Below are positions 1 through 6,516 of a stretch of DNA of 45,692 nucleotides, in pieces. The stretch comes from Streptomyces palmae (lineage in GTDB: Bacteria; Actinomycetota; Actinomycetes; Streptomycetales; Streptomycetaceae): contig NZ_SRID01000010.1 of NCBI RefSeq assembly GCF_004684805.1, positions 1 to 45,692 on the forward strand, given 5' to 3'. The notes under the pieces were generated by a model that did not search any database, was not told the origin of the DNA, and worked only from the letters and a program-made list of their open reading frames with translations. Every line of letters begins with the position of its first letter. The stretch's first letter is position 1. The translations under genes and the position numbers were made by a program.

Positions 1-230
1 GCCCGAGGCAGCGCCCCGTCCGCGCCCGCCACACCGCCGCCCTCGCCCAGGCGAGCGCCAGCCGCGCCCGTCATACCGCCGCCCTCCCGGAACGGAGCCC
101 CAGCCGCGCCCGCCGGAGCCCCGTCCGCCCGGAGCGAGGCGTCGCCTTCACCCCAACCGACCGTGTCCACGCCGGACCCGCTCGCCCGTCCCGCGGCCCC
201 GTACGTCCCCGGGGCGTCTCCCGCACTCAC
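1..230 (-). CDS. Partial hypothetical protein, N-terminal part, coupled to ogt
   Basis: An open frame starts with GTG at 230-228 and runs without a stop for 76 codons to the window edge. Its GTG overlaps the TGA of ogt (227-229) as GTGA, the coupling seen several times elsewhere in this window. The visible part is low complexity, rich in Gly, Ala and acidic residues (start VSAGDAPGTYGAAGRASG), and holds a 14-residue repeat with a GEGGGV/REGGGM core. No domain is recognisable. In GC-rich DNA long open frames arise by chance, so the support is the overlap and the in-frame repeat period. It could be a disordered leader on another DNA-repair protein, but nothing seen here shows that. Confidence 0.45.
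   Translation of the reverse strand, partial: MSAGDAPGTYGAAGRASGSGVDTVGWGEGDASLRADGAPAGAAGAPFREGGGMTGAAGARLGEGGGVAGADGALPR
21..104. repeat. 42-bp tandem repeat, two copies
   Basis: Positions 21-62 and 63-104 are imperfect direct copies with a period of exactly 42 bp; each begins CGCGCCCG and contains ACCGCCGCCCTC. A third copy starts at 105 and soon diverges. The period is 14 codons, so the repeat keeps the frame of the putative gene on the minus strand. Confidence 0.7.
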
Positions 231-748
231 GCGATCGCCCCCGAAGGGGTGGTCACGCCCTCATGGGTGAGCAGCAGCTGCTTGCGCTCCAGCCCGCCCG
301 CGTAACCGGTGAGCGAGCCGTTCGCGCCGATCACCCGGTGGCAGGGGCGTACCAGCAGCAGCGGATTGGCTCCGATCGCGGAGCCCAGGGCGCGCACCGC
401 GGCCCGGGACACCCCCATGCGCTCGGCCAAGCCTCCATAGCTGGTGGTGGTGCCGTACGGGATCTCCTCCAGCGCGGCCCAGACCCGCCGCTGGAAGTCG
501 GTGCCCCGGTCGGCGGTGAACTCGATGTCGAAGCGGGTGCGGGTGCCCTCGAAGTAGTCGCCCAGCTGCCGGACGATCTCGGCGAAGGCGTCCGGGTCGG
601 CTCGCCAGTCCGCCCGCACCACCGCACCGCCCTTCTGCCCCGGCACCGACAGCGAGGCGAGGGCCGTCCCACCGCTCGCGGTCGCCGACTCCTCTCCGAC
701 GAGCAGCAGCTCGCCCAGCGGGCTGTCCATCGTCGTGTAGACCGTCAT
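227..748 (-). CDS. ogt: Methylated-DNA--protein-cysteine S-methyltransferase
   Basis: This is a suicide repair enzyme that moves alkyl groups from O6-alkylguanine (and O4-alkylthymine) to its own cysteine. The 173-residue protein has the family's usual length, an N-terminal domain starting MTVYTTMDSPLGELLLVG, and a C-terminal DNA-binding domain with helix-turn-helix text (ERMGVSRAAVRALGSAIGANP). The active-site motif is RPCHRVIG, with the acceptor at Cys136, followed by the conserved GSLTGYAGGLERKQLLL tail. The frame stays open upstream to 994, but that part is repeat-derived and Cys/Ser/Val-rich. The ATG at 748 has GAGGAAG a few bases before it and matches where the family begins. The stop overlaps the next GTG as GTGA. 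Confidence 0.95.
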   Translation of the reverse strand: MTVYTTMDSPLGELLLVGEESATASGGTALASLSVPGQKGGAVVRADWRADPDAFAEIVRQLGDYFEGTRTRFDIEFTADRGTDFQRRVWAALEEIPYGTTTSYGGLAERMGVSRAAVRALGSAIGANPLLLVRPCHRVIGANGSLTGYAGGLERKQLLLTHEGVTTPSGAIA

Positions 749-880
749 GATCTTCTTCCTCTCGCGGCCCATGGCCTTCCGGTTCCGCTTCCCACTCTCC
801 GCCTTCCGACGGCGGACTGCTGGCGGGAATCGGACATCGCACCCGAGCCGCGTCCGACCGGCCGGCCGGCCATCACGCAC

Positions 881-976
881 CGGCCGCACCGACCGCACCG
901 ACCGCACCGCAGAGACCAGACGTACCAGACACGCCGAACACACCGAACACACCGAACACGCCGAACACGCCGAACA
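881..976. repeat. Two 9-bp minisatellites in the ogt upstream region
   Basis: The gap 749-1051 between ogt and the VOC gene has no convincing gene. It contains three copies of CGRCCGCAC (881-907) and five copies of CRCCGAACA (932-976), both with a 9-bp period. The only variation in the second array is G/A at its second base. The array lies 130-230 bp upstream of the ogt start. Apart from the ogt ribosome binding site I see no promoter or terminator in this gap. Confidence 0.75.
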
Positions 977-1051
977 CACCCGGTGACGCCCCACGATCCG
1001 GCCGTCCCCCGTTCAGCCGCAGATCAGCACCAGGTCAGCCCCAGGTCGGCC

Positions 1052-1855
1052 TCAGCCCCCGGTCGGCTGGTCGGCGGGCCTGAGCAGGACGAAGTCGGCG
1101 CCGAACGGGTCCGTGCAGACCGCCAGCCGGCCCACGCCCTCCGCGTCCTCCGGGCCCATCTGCAGCGCGCCCCCGTGCTGCGTCACCCGGGCGACCGTGG
1201 CGTCGCAGTCCGCGACCGCGAACACCGGGTGCCAGTACGGCTTGCCGCCCGTCGCCCGCAGATGCCCCGCCGCCATCTCCATCAGCCCGCCCTGCATCCG
1301 CTCCTGCCCCAGCCCGGCGGGGGTGATCAGTGCGTACGTACCCCCGCCGCCGGGCAGCGGGATGTCCTGGGTGGTCCAGCCGAAGAGCGTGCCGTAGAAC
1401 TCCTTGGCCGCCGCCGCGTCCGTGGTGTACAGCTCCGTCCAGCACAGCGAGTTCGCCGCGTCCACCAGCTCCAGGCCCTTGTCAGTGCCCGGCTGCCAGA
1501 CCGCGAACTGGGCCCCGAGCGGGTCGGTGAACTGGGCCATTCGGCCTTCCCCGTCGGCGTCCGTCGGGGGCACCCGTACCGAGCCGCCGGCGCTCTCCAC
1601 GGTGCGCGCGGTGGCATCCGCGTCCGGCACCATGAAGTAGAGCATCCAGGCCGAGCGCGCCCCCTCCTCGGTGAGCTTGCCGAGCCCGGCGACCCGTTTC
1701 CCTTCCGCCTTGAACGCCCCGTATCCGCCCTCCGGCCCGAAGCTCTCGTACCGCCATCCCAAGACCGCGCCGTAGAAGCTCTCCGCGGCACCCACGTCGG
1801 GGGCGCCCAGATCGAGCCAGCACGGGGAACCGGTCACGAAGTCAGTGGTGATCAC
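1052..1855 (-). CDS. Tandem VOC (glyoxalase/bleomycin-resistance fold) family protein
   Basis: The 267-residue protein holds two vicinal-oxygen-chelate modules, roughly residues 5-125 and 135-262. Each opens with the typical beta-strand and helix (SPCWLDLGAPDVGAAESFYG and SLCWTELYTTDAAAAKEFYG) and closes with a DPFGA/DPLGA segment. The duplication gives a single-chain pseudo-dimer, the layout of many Streptomyces 'VOC family' or hydroxylase-annotated proteins. The substrate cannot be read from sequence. The GTG at 1855 was chosen because GAGAAGG lies a few bases before it and the first domain starts directly after; the longer upstream frame is GC-rich filler. It follows the membrane protein gene (ends 1992) on the same strand with a 136-bp gap. 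Confidence 0.88.
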   Translation of the reverse strand: MITTDFVTGSPCWLDLGAPDVGAAESFYGAVLGWRYESFGPEGGYGAFKAEGKRVAGLGKLTEEGARSAWMLYFMVPDADATARTVESAGGSVRVPPTDADGEGRMAQFTDPLGAQFAVWQPGTDKGLELVDAANSLCWTELYTTDAAAAKEFYGTLFGWTTQDIPLPGGGGTYALITPAGLGQERMQGGLMEMAAGHLRATGGKPYWHPVFAVADCDATVARVTQHGGALQMGPEDAEGVGRLAVCTDPFGADFVLLRPADQPTGG

Positions 1856-1991
1856 GGCGATTCCCTTCTCACCTCGAATCCCCCTCACCGACTCAGCGTG
1901 ACACCCACCACCGGCGACCGCCCGCCGACCATCCCCGGGGCGGCAGGCCCGCCCGGCGTCGAACCGTGCGGCCAGACCACCGTCACCCCTG

Positions 1992-2675
1992 CTACCGCGC
2001 CCCGCCGCGACGCCACAGCACCACACTCACCGCGGTGATCCAGGCGAAACCGCCGAACCGACCGACCGGGATCAGCAGGGTGGCCGGCTCCGCGACCAGA
2101 GAGAGCAGCGACAGGACGCTCACCGCGGCCAGGACCAGGCCGGACCAGGCGATCCAGACCGGCAGCGTCCGACTCGCCCGCGCGGTGCTCGACACCTGCC
2201 ACAGGGCCAGGCCGAGCGCGCCGACCGCGGGAGCGGCGCCGGTGATGAAGGCGAGGTCCATGACGGTACGGGACACCACCAGGTCCGCCGAGGAGCCCAC
2301 CATCGACAGGGTCCAGCTCGCACCCGCGGACAGCATCAGCAGCGCCCCGGCCACGGTGCCGGCCGCCCGGACCACACCCGCCTGCGCGGACGTGCCGTGC
2401 CGCCCCACGTAGTCCGTCAGCCACGGGACGAACGCCAGGAGCCCCAGCGCCGAGAGCGTCTGGAACAAGGCCCTCAGCCTCAGCGAGCGGTGCAGTGCGG
2501 AGGGGTCGGCCAGCAGATAGTCCCGCAGCACCTCATCGCTCGAATACGGGGTGGCGAGCGGGCCCGACGGCGCGACGATGCCCGCGATGACCAGGCCGGC
2601 CACGAAGAAGAGCACATACAGGACGCCGCTGAGCGCTCCCATGGACGGTCGGCGGGACAGGGGGAACGACGACAA
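1992..2675 (-). CDS. Multi-pass membrane protein, DUF4386-like
   Basis: The 227-residue protein has about six hydrophobic segments. The first (ALSGVLYVLFFVAGLVIAG) begins near residue 14 and is followed by an extracytoplasmic loop rich in short polar residues (PYSSDEVLRDYLLADPSA). Layout and length fit the DUF4386-type membrane proteins of actinobacteria, whose function is unknown. The ATG at 2675 starts a hydrophilic MSSFPLSRRPSM leader suited to a cytoplasmic N-terminus. No catalytic motif is visible. It may be co-transcribed with the downstream VOC gene, but the 136-bp gap leaves this open. Confidence 0.75.
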   Translation of the reverse strand: MSSFPLSRRPSMGALSGVLYVLFFVAGLVIAGIVAPSGPLATPYSSDEVLRDYLLADPSALHRSLRLRALFQTLSALGLLAFVPWLTDYVGRHGTSAQAGVVRAAGTVAGALLMLSAGASWTLSMVGSSADLVVSRTVMDLAFITGAAPAVGALGLALWQVSSTARASRTLPVWIAWSGLVLAAVSVLSLLSLVAEPATLLIPVGRFGGFAWITAVSVVLWRRGGAR

Positions 2676-2985
2676 GACAACCGCCTCCAGGCGTTGGCAC
2701 CCGCCGGAGGGAAAGCCCGCGTCCGGCGCGGCTCAGTCCACCGGACCGGCCCCGCCAGGACATCCGGCAGCGGAAGCGTCCCGCCGTACTCCCGCGGAAG
2801 TAACGCGCACCGGACGCATGACGCCCCCTCACCCACCGCCCCGCCACGGGTACTCCGCCGCGCGCCCGGTTCCGGCAGGGCAGCCGGCGCCCGAGCGCCA
2901 AGCACTCCAGACCGGAAACCGAGACTCGAACCGAACCCCCAGGCATCCGCCCGGCCCACCCTCAGCACCGGGCCATGCCACGACA
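2676..2985. other. Intergenic stretch without a recognisable gene
   Basis: About 310 bp between the DUF4386-like gene and the tRNA terminator. Open frames here lack family-like sequence and ribosome binding sites. The stretch presumably carries the promoter of the membrane protein gene, but I cannot place its boxes. Confidence 0.5.
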
Positions 2986-3019
2986 AAGGGCCAGGTAGGA
3001 ATGTTCCTACCTGGCCCTT
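2986..3019 (-). terminator. Hairpin terminator of tRNA-Thr
   Basis: A perfect 16-bp inverted repeat (arms 2986-3001 and 3004-3019, arm AAGGGCCAGGTAGGAA) with a 2-nt loop starts 6 nt after the 3' end of the tRNA on the minus strand and is followed by TTTG. Position and strength make it the tRNA terminator. The long U tract is missing, as usual in Streptomyces. Confidence 0.9.
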
Positions 3020-3025
3020 CAAGTG

Positions 3026-3099
3026 AGCCGCCTAAGGGAATCGAACCCTTGACCTACGCATTACGAGTGCGTCGCTCTGGCCGACTGAGCTAAGGCGGC
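3026..3099 (-). tRNA. tRNA-Thr (anticodon CGU)
   Basis: The minus strand folds into a full cloverleaf: 7-bp acceptor stem GCCGCCT/AGGCGGC, D arm GCTC...GAGC, anticodon stem ACGCA/TGCGT around loop CTCGTAA (anticodon CGU at 34-36), a short variable region, and a T arm AAGGG-TTCGATT-CCCTT. The CGU anticodon reads ACG threonine codons. CCA is not encoded, as is common in actinobacteria. A perfect hairpin follows directly. No integrase or duplicated tRNA 3' end is nearby, so there is no sign that it serves as an attachment site. Confidence 0.97.
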
Positions 3100-3195
3100 A
3101 TGCTGCGCAGCCAGAGTGGCAGAAGCAGCGTCGCCAAGTCTACACAGTTTCCCGGGGTGCTCCGCACGGCTCGGTGTTCGGGGTGTATGCGCAGG

Positions 3196-4743
3196 TCAGG
3201 AGCAGTGTTTGGCGGCGGAGGGCGGGGTGCCTTCCAGGAGGTAGGTGTTGATCGCGGTGTCGATGCAGTCGCTGCCGCGGCCATAGGCGGTGTGGCCGTC
3301 GCCCTCGTAGGTGAGCAGGGTGCCCGAGTCCAGTTGGGCGGCCAGGGCCTTGGCCCAGGGGTAGGGGGTGGCCGGGTCCCGGGTGGTGCCGACGACCAGG
3401 ATCGGGGCAGCGCCCTTGGCGTGCAGCTGGTGCGCGGATCCGGTGGCGGGCACCGGCCAGTAGGCGCAGTTCAGCGAGGCCCAGGCCATGCCCTCCCCGA
3501 AGGCCGGGGACGCCTTGCGGAAGGCGGGCAGGGCCTTCCGCACATCGCTGGTGGTGTGGAAGGCGGGCGGCATGTCCAGGCAGTTGATGGCCGGGTTGGC
3601 GAACATGAGGTTGGCGTACCGGCCGTTCTCGCGCTCGTAGTAGAGGTCCGCGAGCTGCAGCAACGGGGCTCCGTCACCGTCCATCGCGGAGTGCAGTGCC
3701 AGGCGGAGCTGCGCCCAGGCGCTCTCGTCGTACATGGCGGCGATCACCCCGGTGGTGGCCAGCGACTCGCCCAGGGCTCGGTGCGGGTCGTCGGTGGGTA
3801 CCGGGTGCTGGTCGAGGTGGGTGAAGAAGCGGCTCAGCCGGTCGGCGGCGGCATCCGGACCGCCGGTGCCCAGCGGGCAGTCCCGGTGCTTGGCGCAGTC
3901 CTTGGCGAAGGCGGTGAAGGCGGTCTGGAAGCCGGCGGTCTGGTCCCGGTTCACCCTTTCCGTGGAGAGCGAGGGGTCGAGCGCGCCGTCCAGGACGAGC
4001 CTGCCCACCCGTTCCGGGTAGAGGTCGGCGTAGGTGGCGCCCAGGAAGGTGCCGTAGGAGGCGCCCACGTAGTGCAGGTTCGGCTCGCCGAGCGCGGCCC
4101 GCAGGACGTCCATGTCGCGGGCGGACTCGACGGTGGAGACATGGCCGAGGATCCGGCCGCTGTGCCGGGCGCAGCCGGCCGCGAACTTCCGGTAGGCATC
4201 GACCAGGCCTCGGATCTCGGCCGCGTCGTCGGGTGTCTGGTCGATCTGGGTGTAGGCGTCCATCTGGCGGTCGGTGAGGCATTTCACGGGTTCGCTGCCC
4301 GCCACTCCGCGCGGGTCCAGGGCGACGACGTCGTACCGGGCGCGCACGGCCGCCGGGTAGCCGATCCCCGCGTAGTCGTGCAGGTAGCCGATGGCGGATC
4401 CACCGGGGCCCCCGGGGTTGACCAGCAGCGAGCCGACCCGCCGGCCCGGCCCGGTGGCCTTCTTGCGGGAGACCGCGAGGGACAGGTCCTCGTCCGGATC
4501 CGGGTGCCGGTAGTCGAGGGGGGCCTTGAGGGTGGCGCACTCGAAGTCGGCCGGGCCGCAGGCGTGCCAGGAGAGTTTCTGCTCGTAGTAGCGCTTGAGC
4601 GCGGCTGCCGGCGGAGCCGTGGCGGACGGCGGGTGGGAGGGCTGCCGCTCCTCGTCCCCGTCGTCGGAGGAGCAGCCGGTGACCAGCAGGGCGGCCGCGG
4701 CGAGCATGCCGCCGGTGCTGCGGAGTGTGCGGCTGAGCCTCAT
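3196..4743 (-). CDS. Lipoprotein alpha/beta hydrolase, tripeptidyl aminopeptidase-like (peptidase S33)
   Basis: The 515-residue exported hydrolase resembles the Streptomyces mycelial tripeptidyl aminopeptidases (Tap/SlpD/SlpE). The N-terminus is a lipoprotein signal with lipobox VTGC (Cys24), so it should be anchored on the outer face of the membrane. The oxyanion-hole region reads NPGGPGGS. The nucleophile elbow GASYG places Ser229. Asp456 lies in TTRDPATPY and His484 in GDGHTAYG, completing the triad in the expected order, with a helical cap between strands 6 and 7 and the family's C-terminal TAP-like region. The ATG at 4743 with GAAGGG upstream was preferred to a longer frame with an Arg/Cys-rich extension. 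The likely role is trimming of peptides outside the cell. Confidence 0.92.
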   Translation of the reverse strand: MRLSRTLRSTGGMLAAAALLVTGCSSDDGDEERQPSHPPSATAPPAAALKRYYEQKLSWHACGPADFECATLKAPLDYRHPDPDEDLSLAVSRKKATGPGRRVGSLLVNPGGPGGSAIGYLHDYAGIGYPAAVRARYDVVALDPRGVAGSEPVKCLTDRQMDAYTQIDQTPDDAAEIRGLVDAYRKFAAGCARHSGRILGHVSTVESARDMDVLRAALGEPNLHYVGASYGTFLGATYADLYPERVGRLVLDGALDPSLSTERVNRDQTAGFQTAFTAFAKDCAKHRDCPLGTGGPDAAADRLSRFFTHLDQHPVPTDDPHRALGESLATTGVIAAMYDESAWAQLRLALHSAMDGDGAPLLQLADLYYERENGRYANLMFANPAINCLDMPPAFHTTSDVRKALPAFRKASPAFGEGMAWASLNCAYWPVPATGSAHQLHAKGAAPILVVGTTRDPATPYPWAKALAAQLDSGTLLTYEGDGHTAYGRGSDCIDTAINTYLLEGTPPSAAKHCS

Positions 4744-4879
4744 CGGTCGGCGCCCTTCGCTACGGAGTACGTGCCGCGACGCGGGCGAGCAGGCCCGTGC
4801 GAGTGCGCCGCGACACCGGATGTGTCGGAGCGTATCCACGCGGCTACGATCCATGCGCCCGCGCGCGGACTCGTACGGG

Positions 4880-5035
4880 TGAGAGCGGTGGCGGCCCGCT
4901 GCCGCCCGGGCCCCTGGCCCGGTCAGCCCGGGTTCGCGAACCCGGACCGGGGAGATGGCGAACGCCCGTCGGCGGCTGAGAGCGGTGGCGGCCCGCTGCG
5001 CCCGGGACCCTGGCCCGGTCAGCCCGGGTTCGCGA
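4880..5035. repeat. Long direct repeat with embedded 18-bp palindrome
   Basis: The 321-bp gap 4744-5064 between holB and the peptidase gene holds two near-identical copies, 4880-4939 and 4977-5035, spaced 97 bp. They differ by a 1-bp deletion and a few substitutions. Copy 1 runs into a perfect palindrome, CCGGGTTCGCGAACCCGG (4928-4945); in copy 2 its right half is changed. The palindrome may act as a holB terminator. No gene is seen here. Confidence 0.75.
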
Positions 5036-5064
5036 GCTGGCGGTGGGGCCCCGCGGGGCTCGGG

Positions 5065-6318
5065 TCAGCCGGCGCGGAGGGCCATGGTCATCGCCTCCAC
5101 CGCGAGCAGCGGCGACACGTTGCTGTCCAGTGCCTGGCGGCAGGCCGACACCGCCTCGATACGGCGCAGGGTCCGCTCCGGCCGGGAGCCCGCGGCGACC
5201 CGCTCCAGCGCGTCACGCACGTCGGCGTTGGCTATCGCCGTCTCGGAGCCGAGTTGCAGGGCGAGCACATCGCGGTAGAAGCCGGCCAGGTCGGTCAGCG
5301 CGAGGTCCAGGCTGTCGCGCTGGGTACGGGTCGCCCGTCGCTTCTGCCGGTCCTGGAGGTCCTTCATCGCCCCCGCGGTGCCGCGCGGCAGCCGCCCACC
5401 GGTGCCGGCGGCGGCGCCCAGTGCGGCGCGCAGCTCCTCGGTCTCCTTGGCGTCCACCTCTTCGGCCAGCTGCTTGGCGTCATCGGTGGCCGCGTCGATC
5501 AGCTCCTGGGCGGCCTTGAGACAGCCGCCGACGTCGTCCACCCGCAGCGGGAGCTTCAGCACCGCGGCGCGGCGGGCGCGCGCCCGCTCGTCGGTGGCCA
5601 GTCGGCGGGCCCGCCCTATGTGCCCCTGGGTGGCCTGGGCCACCGAAGCGGCCAGGCCGGGTTCGATGCCGTCCCGACGCACCAGCACGTCGGCCACCGC
5701 GTCGACCGGAGGGGTGCGCAGCGTCAGGTGGCGGCAGCGGGAGCGGATGGTGGGCAGCACATCTTCCAGGGAGGGCGCGCAGAGCAGCCAGACGGTGCGC
5801 GGCGCGGGCTCCTCCACCGCCTTGAGCAGCACGTTCGCGGCGCCTTCGGTCAGCCGGTCGGCGTCCTCCAGGACGATGACCTGCCACCGGCCGCCGGCCG
5901 GGGAGAGCTGTGCGCGACGCACCAGCTCACGGGTCTCCTTCACACCGATGCTGAGCAGATCGGTACGGACGATCTCCACATCGGCGTGGGTGCCGACCAG
6001 GGTGGTGTGGCATCCGTCGCAGAACCCGCAGCCGGGCGCCCCGCCCAGGGCTCGGTCCGGGCTGACGCACTGCAGCGCGGCGGCGAAGGCCCGGGCGGCC
6101 GCGGCACGCCCCGAACCGGGCGGGCCGGTGAACAGCCAGGCGTGCGTCATCTTGGAGCCACCGGGCACCTGGGGCTCGGCGGACGCGGTGGAGCCACCGC
6201 CGACGCCGGCTCGGTCCCCCGCTGCGGCCGCGGTGACCAGCGCGTCGGCATCGCGTGCGGCAGCGGCGAGCTGGACCGCCACACGGTCCTGCCCGACCAG
6301 GTCGTCCCAAACCGCCAT
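5065..6318 (-). CDS. holB: DNA polymerase III subunit delta'
   Basis: This is a clamp-loader subunit that, with delta and tau/gamma, opens and loads the sliding clamp. The 417-residue protein begins MAVWDDLVGQDRV, the family start. It has a P-loop-position text GPPGSGRAAAARAFA, four zinc-binding cysteines (CVSPD...CGFCDGC) in the expected place, the sensor-like VLEDADRLTEGAANVLLK and EEP segments, and the SRC element (TIRSRCRH). The Walker A lysine is replaced (GSGRA), which agrees with delta' not hydrolysing ATP. The ATG at 6318 has GGGAGG upstream. In actinobacteria it usually follows tmk, as here, although a strong hairpin (6449-6480) lies between the two. Confidence 0.95.
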   Translation of the reverse strand: MAVWDDLVGQDRVAVQLAAAARDADALVTAAAAGDRAGVGGGSTASAEPQVPGGSKMTHAWLFTGPPGSGRAAAARAFAAALQCVSPDRALGGAPGCGFCDGCHTTLVGTHADVEIVRTDLLSIGVKETRELVRRAQLSPAGGRWQVIVLEDADRLTEGAANVLLKAVEEPAPRTVWLLCAPSLEDVLPTIRSRCRHLTLRTPPVDAVADVLVRRDGIEPGLAASVAQATQGHIGRARRLATDERARARRAAVLKLPLRVDDVGGCLKAAQELIDAATDDAKQLAEEVDAKETEELRAALGAAAGTGGRLPRGTAGAMKDLQDRQKRRATRTQRDSLDLALTDLAGFYRDVLALQLGSETAIANADVRDALERVAAGSRPERTLRRIEAVSACRQALDSNVSPLLAVEAMTMALRAG

Positions 6319-6448
6319 CGTCGCCTCCCGCCGGCCTTCTCGCGACTACCCATTGTGGGGCACGGCACGGACAACGCGGTGCGGCCCGCGGCCGGGCCCC
6401 GTCCAGGCACCGGCCGGCCCCGCCCATCGCCCGGCCGGGCCGGACACG

Positions 6449-6480
6449 CCGCTGCCCCCGCCTCGTGGCGGGGGCAGCGG
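6449..6480 (-). terminator. Strong hairpin between tmk and holB
   Basis: A perfect 14-bp stem, CCGCTGCCCCCGCC with its complement, closes a TCGT loop 37 bp beyond the tmk stop. It should end or strongly weaken transcription before holB, so holB probably has its own promoter. Confidence 0.85.
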
Positions 6481-6516
6481 TGATCGGCAGCTGAGGGGCG
6501 TGCGGTGCGCCGGTCC

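Noticed and set aside
881..976. CRISPR-like array
   Set aside because: Units are 9 bp and directly adjacent without spacers; no cas genes are present.
749..994. N-terminal extension of ogt (Cys/Ser/Val-rich repeats)
   Set aside because: It is the translation of the 9-bp arrays; the family start with a ribosome binding site is at 748.
263..2038. A 591-residue plus-strand frame over ogt and the VOC gene
   Set aside because: Shadow of two well-supported genes; no family-like sequence or ribosome binding site.
3026..3099. tRNA-Thr as an integration (att) site
   Set aside because: No integrase, no repeated tRNA 3' end and no change of gene content beside it.
3100..6483. A 1127-residue plus-strand frame over the peptidase and holB genes
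   Set aside because: Antisense shadow; the minus-strand proteins carry complete catalytic or family motifs.
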